Of a stretch of 5,245 bases of DNA, positions 1 through 4,813 are shown one piece after another. Source of the stretch: Paracoccaceae bacterium (GTDB taxonomy: Bacteria > Pseudomonadota > Alphaproteobacteria > Rhodobacterales > Rhodobacteraceae); contig JABGTH010000365.1 of NCBI GenBank assembly GCA_018647275.1, forward strand, positions 1 to 5,245. The letters are read 5' to 3'. The position numbers were made by a program, and so were the translations under genes. The notes below the pieces were generated by a model. It was not told the origin of the DNA. It saw only the letters and a program-made list of their open reading frames with translations, and did not search any database. Positions within the stretch are counted from its first letter, which is position 1, and each line of letters opens with the position of its first letter.

Positions 1-465
1 GTAAAAGCACATGAGTTTTTCGCGCTCTTCAAAGCCCCATGCCAAAGGTGTCATCGCACCAACATCCATCGCCTGCGTTGTGACGTTCAAGATGTGGTTT
101 AACACACGCCCGATTTCACAATACAAAACGCGGATCAAGGACGCACGACGCGGAACTTCAACGCCTGTCAACTTTTCGATCGCCAAGCACCAAGCATGTT
201 CTTGGTTCATTGGTGCCACGTAGTCGAGGCGGTCAAAATATGGAAGGTTTTGGAGGTAAGTGCGGCTTTCCATCAGCTTTTCAGTGCCACGGTGTAGCAA
301 GCCGATGTGTGGATCGCAGCGTTCTACGATCTCGCCGTCCAACTCTAGCACCAAACGTAAAACGCCGTGGGCCGCAGGGTGCTGCGGGCCAAAGTTAATA
401 TTAAAGTTGCGGATCTTCTGTTCGCCGGTCAGCGCATCATCGAAGCCTTTTGAGCCATCCATCAT
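1..465 (-). CDS. nuoD: NADH-quinone oxidoreductase subunit D (49-kDa), N-terminal part, runs off left edge
   Basis: Complex I peripheral-arm subunit that, with NuoB, forms the quinone-reduction site beside cluster N2. The first 155 residues are visible; the reading frame is open to base 1, so the C-terminal part lies outside the window. The family hallmark FGPQHPAAHG is at residues 25-34 and HRGTEK at 58-63. By alignment from memory with mammalian NDUFS2, His29 and His33 match His55 and His59, and Tyr82 in the RLDYVAP stretch matches Tyr108, the quinone-contacting residues, so the site looks intact. The start is one of two tandem ATGs (465 or 462). The first is preferred because GGAG at 476-479 lies 10 nt before it. 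That Shine-Dalgarno sits inside the end of the 57-aa ORF, whose TAA ends one base before this ATG, so translation is probably coupled. Identification is firm; only the exact start (one residue) is open. Confidence 0.97.
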   Translation of the reverse strand, partial: MMDGSKGFDDALTGEQKIRNFNINFGPQHPAAHGVLRLVLELDGEIVERCDPHIGLLHRGTEKLMESRTYLQNLPYFDRLDYVAPMNQEHAWCLAIEKLTGVEVPRRASLIRVLYCEIGRVLNHILNVTTQAMDVGAMTPLAWGFEEREKLMCFY

Positions 466-466
466 T

Positions 467-640
467 TTAACGCTTCTCCAACTCTTGCAACTTAATGCTC
501 ATCCACCAGATCAAACCCACAGTGCCAATTGGCAGAATGCAGATCGCAGCCCAGTATGTGTTGATACCAAAGAACGGCAACAGCTTGAGCATAGGAATAA
601 TGGTTGCGACACCAATGATAAGCCACCAAATGATACCCAT
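467..640 (-). CDS. 57-residue two-helix membrane protein between nuoC and nuoD, unknown function
   Basis: I do not recognise this protein. It encodes 57 residues from ATG to TAA. The ATG overlaps the nuoC TAA by one base (TAATG), AAAGGGG at 648-654 gives a Shine-Dalgarno with a 7-nt spacer, and the TAA ends one base before the nuoD ATG. It is strongly hydrophobic: a first helix at about residues 2-20, a turn around LPFFGINTYW (21-30), a second helix at about 31-49, then a short charged tail KLQELEKR (50-57). Lys19 is the only charged residue before position 50. Five of 57 residues are Trp, and a GIIWW motif at 2-6 is echoed by GLIWW at 42-46. With both helices in the inner membrane the termini would be on the same side, cytoplasmic by the positive-inside rule. 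Alphaproteobacterial nuo/nqo operons are known to contain interspersed unidentified reading frames; whether this matches one of them is not known to me. An accessory or assembly role for complex I is inference from position only. Confidence 0.78.
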   Translation of the reverse strand: MGIIWWLIIGVATIIPMLKLLPFFGINTYWAAICILPIGTVGLIWWMSIKLQELEKR

Positions 641-1257
641 TACTTCGCCCCTTTCTCTGCGCCGTCTTTTTCATCACCCGGTAGGATGTATTCTGCACCC
701 TCCCATGGGCTCATGAAATCGAATTGACGGTATTCTTGGACTAAACTTACAGGTTCATAAACAACACGTTTTTCAACTTCGTCGTAACGCACCTCGGTAT
801 AGCCCGTTGTCGGGAAGTCTTTGCGCAGTGGATATCCGCGGAAACCATAGTCGGTCAGGATACGGCGCAAATCAGGGTGACCCGTGAACAAGATGCCAAA
901 CATGTCGAACACTTCGCGCTCGAACCAGTTCGCTGACGGGTGAATTTCGCAGATGGATGATACCATTTGCTCTTCACGTACAGAAACCCTTAAACGGATG
1001 CGGTGGTTTTGATACATGCTAAGGAAATGGTAAATGACATCAAAACGTTTGGCGCGGCCTGTGTAGTCAACAGCCGTGATATCCACGAGAGTTGAGAACT
1101 TGCAGGTCTGGTCAGATTTCAAGAACTCAACAAGCCCCTCTATGTTCGCAGGGGCAACGTCGACGTTCAATTCACCTTGGGTAACGTCCCAAGCCAAAAC
1201 ACAATCAGGGCGTTTTGCCTCGATGTATCCGCCTAGTTCTTTCAAGCTATCAGACAT
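640..1257 (-). CDS. nuoC: NADH-quinone oxidoreductase subunit C (30-kDa)
   Basis: Subunit of the complex I connecting module that packs against NuoD and NuoB; it carries no cofactor. The product is 205 residues, typical for a stand-alone alphaproteobacterial or mitochondrial-type NuoC rather than the fused NuoCD of enterobacteria. The 30-kDa signature is clear: NWFEREVFDMFGILF at 110-124, HPDLRRILTDYGFRGYP at 127-143 and LRKDFP at 144-149. The tail after about residue 190 is Glu/Lys/Gly-rich and looks disordered. ATG at 1257 is supported by AAGGA at 1264-1268 with a 6-nt spacer, and it lies 9 bp after the nuoB stop. Its TAA shares one base with the ATG of the 57-aa membrane ORF, which argues for one polycistronic message and coupled translation. 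Confidence 0.97.
   Translation of the reverse strand: MSDSLKELGGYIEAKRPDCVLAWDVTQGELNVDVAPANIEGLVEFLKSDQTCKFSTLVDITAVDYTGRAKRFDVIYHFLSMYQNHRIRLRVSVREEQMVSSICEIHPSANWFEREVFDMFGILFTGHPDLRRILTDYGFRGYPLRKDFPTTGYTEVRYDEVEKRVVYEPVSLVQEYRQFDFMSPWEGAEYILPGDEKDGAEKGAK
648..654 (-). promoter_or_regulatory. Shine-Dalgarno for the 57-aa ORF
   Basis: AAAGGGG within the last codons of nuoC is separated by 7 nt from the ATG at 640. Its presence is a main argument that the short ORF is translated and not just a spacer. Confidence 0.6.
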
Positions 1258-1266
1258 ATTTGGTCC

Positions 1267-1818
1267 TTACCGAACAATTGTGCCAGTACGGCGGATTTTG
1301 CGTTGCAACTGAAGGATGCCATAAACAAGAGCTTCCGCCGTTGGTGGGCAGCCTGGCACATATACATCAACAGGGACGATGCGGTCACACCCACGAACAA
1401 CTGAGTAGCTGTAGTGGTAGTAACCGCCACCATTTGCACATGAACCCATTGAGATCACGTAACGTGGCTCGGGCATTTGGTCATAGACCTTCCGCAAAGC
1501 TGGTGCCATTTTGTTTGTCAAAGTACCCGCAACGATCATCAAATCTGATTGACGTGGGGACGCACGTGGCGCAGTACCGAAGCGCTCAAGATCGTAGCGC
1601 GGCATAGCAGTGTGCATCATTTCAACCGCACAACATGCCAACCCAAAGGTCATCCAGTGCAAAGACCCCGTACGGGCCCAGTTGATCAAATCTTCTGTTG
1701 AGGTCAGCAAGAAACCTTTGTCTTGCAATTCAGCATTCAAAGCTTGCGTAGCGTGCTCTCTGTCGCCGCCAGCATATGCTGGACCTGCGCCAAAGGAGCC
1801 TGCGTCAGTTACTGCCAT
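1267..1818 (-). CDS. nuoB: NADH-quinone oxidoreductase subunit B (PSST, cluster N2 carrier)
   Basis: Carries the terminal 4Fe-4S cluster N2 of complex I, which passes electrons to quinone at the NuoB-NuoD interface. The product is 183 residues from the chosen start. The N2 ligands are present: tandem Cys62-Cys63 in FGLACCAVEMM, Cys127 in SMGSCANGGG and Cys157 in VPGCPPTAEAL. The first 35 or so residues are Gly/Ala-rich and variable, as expected before the conserved core that begins near LINWARTGSLHW. ATG at 1818 is chosen over a GTG seven codons upstream (1839) because AAGGAG at 1826-1831 sits 7 nt before the ATG and lies inside the longer version. The start overlaps the end of nuoA by 10 bp, a common arrangement for coupled complex I genes. 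No missing ligands or breaks are seen. Confidence 0.97.
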   Translation of the reverse strand: MAVTDAGSFGAGPAYAGGDREHATQALNAELQDKGFLLTSTEDLINWARTGSLHWMTFGLACCAVEMMHTAMPRYDLERFGTAPRASPRQSDLMIVAGTLTNKMAPALRKVYDQMPEPRYVISMGSCANGGGYYHYSYSVVRGCDRIVPVDVYVPGCPPTAEALVYGILQLQRKIRRTGTIVR

Positions 1819-2174
1819 TCCAAGGCTCCTTTTTTCCACTCGTAAGCGAAACCAGCTGTCAACACAGCCAAGAACACCATCATCGACCAGAAACCTGCCA
1901 TGCTTATATCCTTAAAGGCGACCGCCCAAGGGAACAGAAAAGCAATTTCGAGATCGAAAATAATGAACAAGATCGAGACTAGATAGAATCGAACATCAAA
2001 TTTCATTCGTGCATCATCAAATGCGTTGAACCCGCATTCGTATGCAGAAACCTTCTCAGGGTCTGGATTGCTGACAGCAATCACAACCGCTGCAAGGATA
2101 AGAATTAGGCCGAGCCCAATGGCGACGGCTAGAAATACGAGAATCGGGAGATACTCCCTAAGCATTTCTTCCAC
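1809..2174 (-). CDS. nuoA: NADH-quinone oxidoreductase subunit A (ND3 homologue), GTG start
   Basis: Small membrane subunit of complex I at the junction of the peripheral and membrane arms, homologous to mitochondrial ND3. The product is 121 residues, the usual length. Three membrane segments are visible at about 9-33, 62-83 and 92-110. The conserved loop between helices 1 and 2 contains YECGFN (45-50) with Cys47, the counterpart of the ND3 switch-loop cysteine. It is followed by the signature around ARMKFDVRFYLVSILF (55-70) with acidic residues in IIFDLEIAFLFPW (71-83). The start is GTG at 2174: AAAGGAG at 2180-2186 lies 5 nt upstream, whereas the in-frame ATG at 2165 would have a 14-nt spacer. 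The frame is open up to 2291, but that extra leader has no family resemblance and passes through the Shine-Dalgarno. First gene of the nuo operon in this window. Confidence 0.96.
   Translation of the reverse strand: MEEMLREYLPILVFLAVAIGLGLILILAAVVIAVSNPDPEKVSAYECGFNAFDDARMKFDVRFYLVSILFIIFDLEIAFLFPWAVAFKDISMAGFWSMMVFLAVLTAGFAYEWKKGALEWQ
1826..1831 (-). promoter_or_regulatory. Shine-Dalgarno that fixes the nuoB start
   Basis: AAGGAG lies 7 nt before ATG 1818 and inside the last codons of nuoA. It rules out the upstream GTG at 1839 as the main start. Confidence 0.8.
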
Positions 2175-2179
2175 GGTGG

Positions 2180-2186
2180 CTCCTTT
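2180..2186 (-). promoter_or_regulatory. Shine-Dalgarno that fixes the GTG start of nuoA
   Basis: AAAGGAG on the minus strand ends 5 nt before GTG 2174. It decides the start against both the upstream open frame (to 2291) and the downstream ATG at 2165. Confidence 0.8.
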
Positions 2187-2231
2187 GTCTAACGCAACAC
2201 TTTTGCCTGCGCATCTAGTCGCGAGGTTAAC

Positions 2232-2269
2232 GGTTGGGGGTGTACTCCCCACTCGTGGTGGGGTCAACC
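2232..2269 (-). repeat. Nested inverted repeats 60-95 bp upstream of nuoA
   Basis: Read on the minus strand, GGTTG (2269-2265) and CAACC (2236-2232) form an outer 5-bp stem. Inside, CCCCAC (2263-2258) can pair with GTGGGG (2252-2247) across a 5-base loop, while the same GGGG (2250-2247) can instead pair with CCCC (2240-2237) across AGTACA. The two inner hairpins share GGGG and are mutually exclusive. No run of T follows, so this is not a standard terminator. An operator or a leader structure are both possible. Confidence 0.5.
2239..2267 (-). promoter_or_regulatory. Weak candidate sigma-70 promoter for the nuo operon
   Basis: On the minus strand TTGACC (2267-2262) matches five of six bases of the -35 consensus. 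After exactly 17 bases comes TACACC (2244-2239), which matches only three of six of the -10 consensus. Transcription would begin near 2232, giving a leader of roughly 58 nt before nuoA. The spacer contains the CCCCAC/GTGGGG inverted repeat, which could act as an operator. Alphaproteobacterial -10 elements are often poorly conserved, so this is a guess from spacing and position. Confidence 0.25.
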
Positions 2270-2347
2270 AACGCAACAGCAATTTTGGCACCCAAATGCC
2301 CCTGTTTGCAGCGCTATCACCGCAGCAGTTCCCATTCGGTTAATCTG

Positions 2348-2378
2348 TGTGCGCACTTATGACGCACATTGGGCAATG
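2348..2378. repeat. Two adjoining short inverted repeats upstream of nuo
   Basis: TGTGCG and CGCACA form 6-base arms (2348-2353, 2363-2368) around a 9-base spacer. Partly overlapping them, CATTG-GG-CAATG is a perfect 5-base dyad (2367-2378). Such dyads are typical of dimeric regulator sites but also arise by chance; no known regulator motif is recognised. Confidence 0.3.
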
Positions 2379-2432
2379 AACTACCATCCTATTGTGGCGG
2401 TGATTCACTTGTAAAATGTCATCATACTACGG

Positions 2433-2452
2433 TCTTCCAACCGGTTCGAAGA
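2433..2452 (-). terminator. Hairpin directly after the hydratase stop, weak terminator candidate
   Basis: TCTTC and GAAGA form a perfect 5-bp stem, then a G-G mismatch, then AA/TT closing a CCGG loop; it begins on the base right after the TGA. It is not followed by a T-run, so it is a poor intrinsic terminator and might instead be an mRNA 3' end stabiliser or chance. Confidence 0.25.
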
Positions 2453-3232
2453 TCACATCCATGAAGCTTTGCGTTTGTCAAAAAATGCGCCAATGCCTTC
2501 CGTCGCTTCGTCAGTTTCCCAACGAGTTTTCAGTGCTTCTATAGTAATTTCGATGGTTCTCTCATCAATCCGAGGGCCCAATCTGCGCGCCAATGCTTTG
2601 GCTGCCGCAACCGCTCCAGGGGCACAGGACAAGTACGGCACAACTTCGGCTTCAAGCGCCTCTGCAAACTGTTCCGCGGGCACAGCCCGTGCGAGCAACC
2701 CCAGCTCCACAGCCTCAGCTGCGTCAAATATGCGCGATGACATAAAAACACGCCGCGCCCTGCCCTCTCCCATCCGTGAGACCACGTAAGGGCCTATCGT
2801 AGCGGGAATAATGCCAAGACGCGTTTCAGTAAGCCCCATTTTCAAACTGTCGATTCCAATTGCAACATCACAAACCGCGGCCATACCTACACCACCCCCA
2901 AAGGCGTTGCCCTGCAACGCACCAATCATTGGCTTGGGCATCGTGTTCAACGCTTGCAGCATGAAGGCCAACTTTGACGCCTCTTTTGCGCGGGTTTCAG
3001 GGTCCGCTTGCATCTGCTCGCTCATCCACCCCAGATCACCACCCGCACAGAATGATTTGCCTGTCCCCGTCAGAACAACAACACGCACGTTGTCATCCTC
3101 CCCCAGATCAGCCGCGGCTTGTGTCAGTTCAGCTAACATTTCAGCCGACAATGCGTTGTGCTTGGCTTCGCGGTTCAAAGTCAATGTGGCGACGCCACGC
3201 GCGTCCACATCAATTTTCAGTGTTTCAAACAA
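2453..3232 (-). CDS. liuC: Methylglutaconyl-CoA hydratase-like crotonase, TTG start
   Basis: Crotonase-fold enzyme of 259 residues, the usual family length. In this operon it most likely hydrates 3-methylglutaconyl-CoA to HMG-CoA in leucine degradation. The oxyanion-hole segments are FCAGGDLGW (61-69) and GNAFGGGVGM (108-117), and the CoA-side helix motif is HNALSAEM (25-32). The second catalytic glutamate of classical enoyl-CoA hydratase is kept (Glu136 in LTETRLGIIP). The position of the first, in the GGGxE motif, is Gly116. The PATIGPYVV stretch (143-151) resembles, from memory, bacterial LiuC proteins rather than FadB-type hydratases. The only usable start is TTG 3232, with TGGAG at 3240-3244 and a 7-nt spacer. 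Further upstream the frame is closed by the stop of the preceding lyase gene, 21 bp away. Other crotonase activities cannot be excluded by sequence alone. Confidence 0.87.
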   Translation of the reverse strand: MFETLKIDVDARGVATLTLNREAKHNALSAEMLAELTQAAADLGEDDNVRVVVLTGTGKSFCAGGDLGWMSEQMQADPETRAKEASKLAFMLQALNTMPKPMIGALQGNAFGGGVGMAAVCDVAIGIDSLKMGLTETRLGIIPATIGPYVVSRMGEGRARRVFMSSRIFDAAEAVELGLLARAVPAEQFAEALEAEVVPYLSCAPGAVAAAKALARRLGPRIDERTIEITIEALKTRWETDEATEGIGAFFDKRKASWM

Positions 3233-3239
3233 GAATTCA

Positions 3240-3244
3240 CTCCA
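3240..3244 (-). promoter_or_regulatory. Shine-Dalgarno supporting the TTG start of the hydratase
   Basis: TGGAG lies 7 nt before TTG 3232. Between it and the lyase stop there is no other start codon in frame, so TTG is forced unless translation begins well inside the gene. Confidence 0.65.
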
Positions 3245-3253
3245 GATAGGTTT

Positions 3254-4132
3254 TTATATGTCTCGTATCGCACGGGCCATTTCAGCGGCCTGTTCAATAA
3301 CTGTCAGATCAAGGCCCGTCTCATAGCCCAATCGCTGCAAATGCGCGGCCACATCTTCAGTTGCAACATTCCCTGCAGCGCCAGGTGCATAAGGGCAACC
3401 ACCCAATCCAGCCACTGAAGCGTCAAACACACGAACGCCCAGCGCAAGGGATGCATCGATGTTATCCATCGCCCGCCCATTGGTGTCGTGATAATGCCCC
3501 GCCAAACGCGCAACTGGGACAACCTCACGCACTGCCATCAACATTTTCACGATGGTGTCTGGGGTTCCAACACCAATCGTATCCCCTAACGAAATCTCAT
3601 AGCACCCCATGCTGAACAGACGCTCAGCCACACGGGCAACCGCACTTGGGTCTACCTCTCCGCCATACGGGCAGCCAACGACACAAGACACATACCCACG
3701 CACCGGCATATCAATGGTACGCGCAGCCTCAATCACAGTCGCAAACCGATCCAAGGACTCATCAATGCTTGCGTTAATGTTCGCTTTTGAAAACCCCTCT
3801 GAAGCAGATCCAAACACAGCAACCTCATCGGCATTCGCTTCATTAGCATCGTTAAACCCGCGCATATTGGGGGTAAGTGCTGCATAGCGCACGCCATCAG
3901 CCCGACTTATCCGCCCCAATACATCAGCACTGCCTGCCATTTGAGGCACCCATTTGGGACTGACAAAACTTGCACATTCGATACGCCGGTACCCTGCGCG
4001 ACTAAGGCAATCGATCAATGCGATCTTTTGAACGACAGAAACCTCAATCTTCTCATTTTGGAGCCCATCACGCGGCCCCATCTCAAAAATATCGACATGG
4101 CCTAAGTTTGTTCCAAGAGATTGTTCAGACAT
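3254..4132 (-). CDS. liuE: Hydroxymethylglutaryl-CoA lyase
   Basis: Cleaves HMG-CoA to acetoacetate and acetyl-CoA, the last step of leucine degradation, in the cytoplasm. The product is a 292-residue TIM-barrel protein without a targeting peptide. Numbering is offset by 20 from human HMGCL, and all key residues match: Arg21 and Asp22 (GPRDGLQNE), Glu52 (IECASFVSPKWVPQM), metal ligands Asp22, His213, His215 (GHYHDTNG) and Asn255, and catalytic Cys246 in GLGGCPYAPGAAGNVATED. The gene is therefore expected to be active. ATG 4132 follows AGGAG (4139-4143) with a 6-nt spacer, and that Shine-Dalgarno overlaps the stop of the GST gene 9 bp upstream. It lies between the GST and the hydratase, in line with a single leucine/isovalerate operon. 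Citramalate or homocitrate synthase relatives are excluded by the GGCPYAPGA motif. Confidence 0.96.
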   Translation of the reverse strand: MSEQSLGTNLGHVDIFEMGPRDGLQNEKIEVSVVQKIALIDCLSRAGYRRIECASFVSPKWVPQMAGSADVLGRISRADGVRYAALTPNMRGFNDANEANADEVAVFGSASEGFSKANINASIDESLDRFATVIEAARTIDMPVRGYVSCVVGCPYGGEVDPSAVARVAERLFSMGCYEISLGDTIGVGTPDTIVKMLMAVREVVPVARLAGHYHDTNGRAMDNIDASLALGVRVFDASVAGLGGCPYAPGAAGNVATEDVAAHLQRLGYETGLDLTVIEQAAEMARAIRDI

Positions 4133-4141
4133 GGATAACTC

Positions 4142-4813
4142 CTATGATTGCCAAGGGGCAAAGAATTCCTTTGGGTATAGACGCTCGTCACCTTTTGGCA
4201 GGCTGGCTTGAAATGCAGGGCGTTGGGATATGTGTTCATACCACACAGAAGTGAGTGGGTGAGTATCTAATTTTGCAAAATGTAGTGCCATATAAACGGC
4301 TTGGCCCACAGAGACATCAGCGGCACTAAAACCAGAGGGCAATAAATATTGTCCATTCTCCCCCAGTTCCGCCAAGCGCCCTTCAATAGCATCATAGCAT
4401 TTTGTCAATCTGGCGGCTTCTAACTTCATCACAATCGGACTGCGCATGGTGTCATCATAAAGGGCGACATGCTGTTGGGTCAAAGCTGCGGAATGCTGAC
4501 TGATGGTTTCTGAGAAGTGAACCCAAATCAGCCAATCCGCACGTTCAACGTGCCCAGCAGGCCTGCCCATTGCATTCGGGCTATATGTTTCACATAGGAC
4601 TTCGGTAATCGCGCCTGTCTCAAAGATCGAGCGCCCGTCTATTTCTAACGCAGGGACACGACCTGCAGGTGAACGGGCCAAATAGTTAGGGTCACGCAGG
4701 TTCTTACCAAAGGGATGGGTGACCACATCAAATTCAACACCCAACTCATGTAACAACCAAAGCGACCGCATGGAGCGTGATTGCGGACAGTGGTGCAGTG
4801 TTATGCCATTCAT
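4142..4813 (-). CDS. Glutathione S-transferase family protein in the leucine-degradation operon
   Basis: A cytosolic GST-fold protein of 223 residues. The N-terminal thioredoxin-like domain (about 1-80) shows HCPQSRSMRSLWLLHELG (8-25), the cis-proline segment GRVPALEIDG (51-60, Pro54) and the glutathione-contacting Glu65-Thr66 in FETGAITEVLCETY (64-77). The C-terminal helical domain carries the N-capping box FSAADVSVG (162-170, Ser163 and Asp166). Cys9 or Ser12/Ser14 near the first helix are possible catalytic residues. ATG 4813 overlaps the upstream carboxylase gene by 4 bp (ATGA), and a strong GGAGGAGG (4821-4828) lies 7 nt upstream, so it is translated with its neighbours. Its substrate is unknown. 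Co-transcription with HMG-CoA lyase suggests a role in acyl-CoA or electrophile handling, for example adducts of the alpha,beta-unsaturated intermediates, but this is speculation. Confidence 0.92.
   Translation of the reverse strand: MNGITLHHCPQSRSMRSLWLLHELGVEFDVVTHPFGKNLRDPNYLARSPAGRVPALEIDGRSIFETGAITEVLCETYSPNAMGRPAGHVERADWLIWVHFSETISQHSAALTQQHVALYDDTMRSPIVMKLEAARLTKCYDAIEGRLAELGENGQYLLPSGFSAADVSVGQAVYMALHFAKLDTHPLTSVWYEHISQRPAFQASLPKGDERLYPKEFFAPWQS

Larger units (their letters stand above)
2175..2452. other. Intergenic region between the leucine-degradation block and nuo
   Basis: The 278 bases between the hydratase stop and the nuoA GTG hold no ORF with a credible ribosome binding site or recognisable product, and no tRNA or rRNA. 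Open frames crossing it are extensions of nuoA or antisense to it. Several short inverted repeats are visible (2232-2269, 2284-2296, 2348-2368, 2367-2378, 2433-2452). The nuo promoter is expected here, since every downstream nuo gene is tightly packed, and transcription from the leucine block may stop here. Confidence 0.7.

Noticed and set aside
492..698. 68-aa minus-strand frame overlapping the nuoC end and the nuoC-nuoD gap
   Set aside because: Out of frame with both nuoC and the 57-aa ORF, with mixed composition. The 57-aa frame fits the gap, the Shine-Dalgarno and the stop/start junctions far better.
260..727. 155-aa plus-strand open frame antisense to nuoD and the nuoC end
   Set aside because: It crosses three supported minus-strand genes and has no recognisable domain.
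1819..1839. GTG start seven codons upstream of nuoB ATG
   Set aside because: The extension translates the Shine-Dalgarno itself and is not part of conserved NuoB.
2175..2291. N-terminal extension of nuoA up to an ATG at 2291
   Set aside because: It would add 39 residues of Pro/Arg-rich sequence absent from NuoA, and it runs through the Shine-Dalgarno and the inverted repeats. The GTG start gives the normal 121-aa length.
2026..2343. 105-aa plus-strand open frame antisense to nuoA
   Set aside because: It mirrors nuoA codons, has low-complexity Ser/Thr/Arg content and no credible ribosome binding site or family resemblance.
2437..2460. GGTTCGAA resembling a tRNA T-loop
   Set aside because: No 5-bp T-stem, acceptor stem or anticodon arm can be built around it; it is part of the hairpin after the hydratase stop.
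2811..3326. 171-aa plus-strand open frame antisense to the hydratase and lyase end
   Set aside because: Shadow of the well-supported minus-strand genes. Its Ser/Ala/Pro-rich composition is what the complement of Ala/Glu/Leu codons gives.
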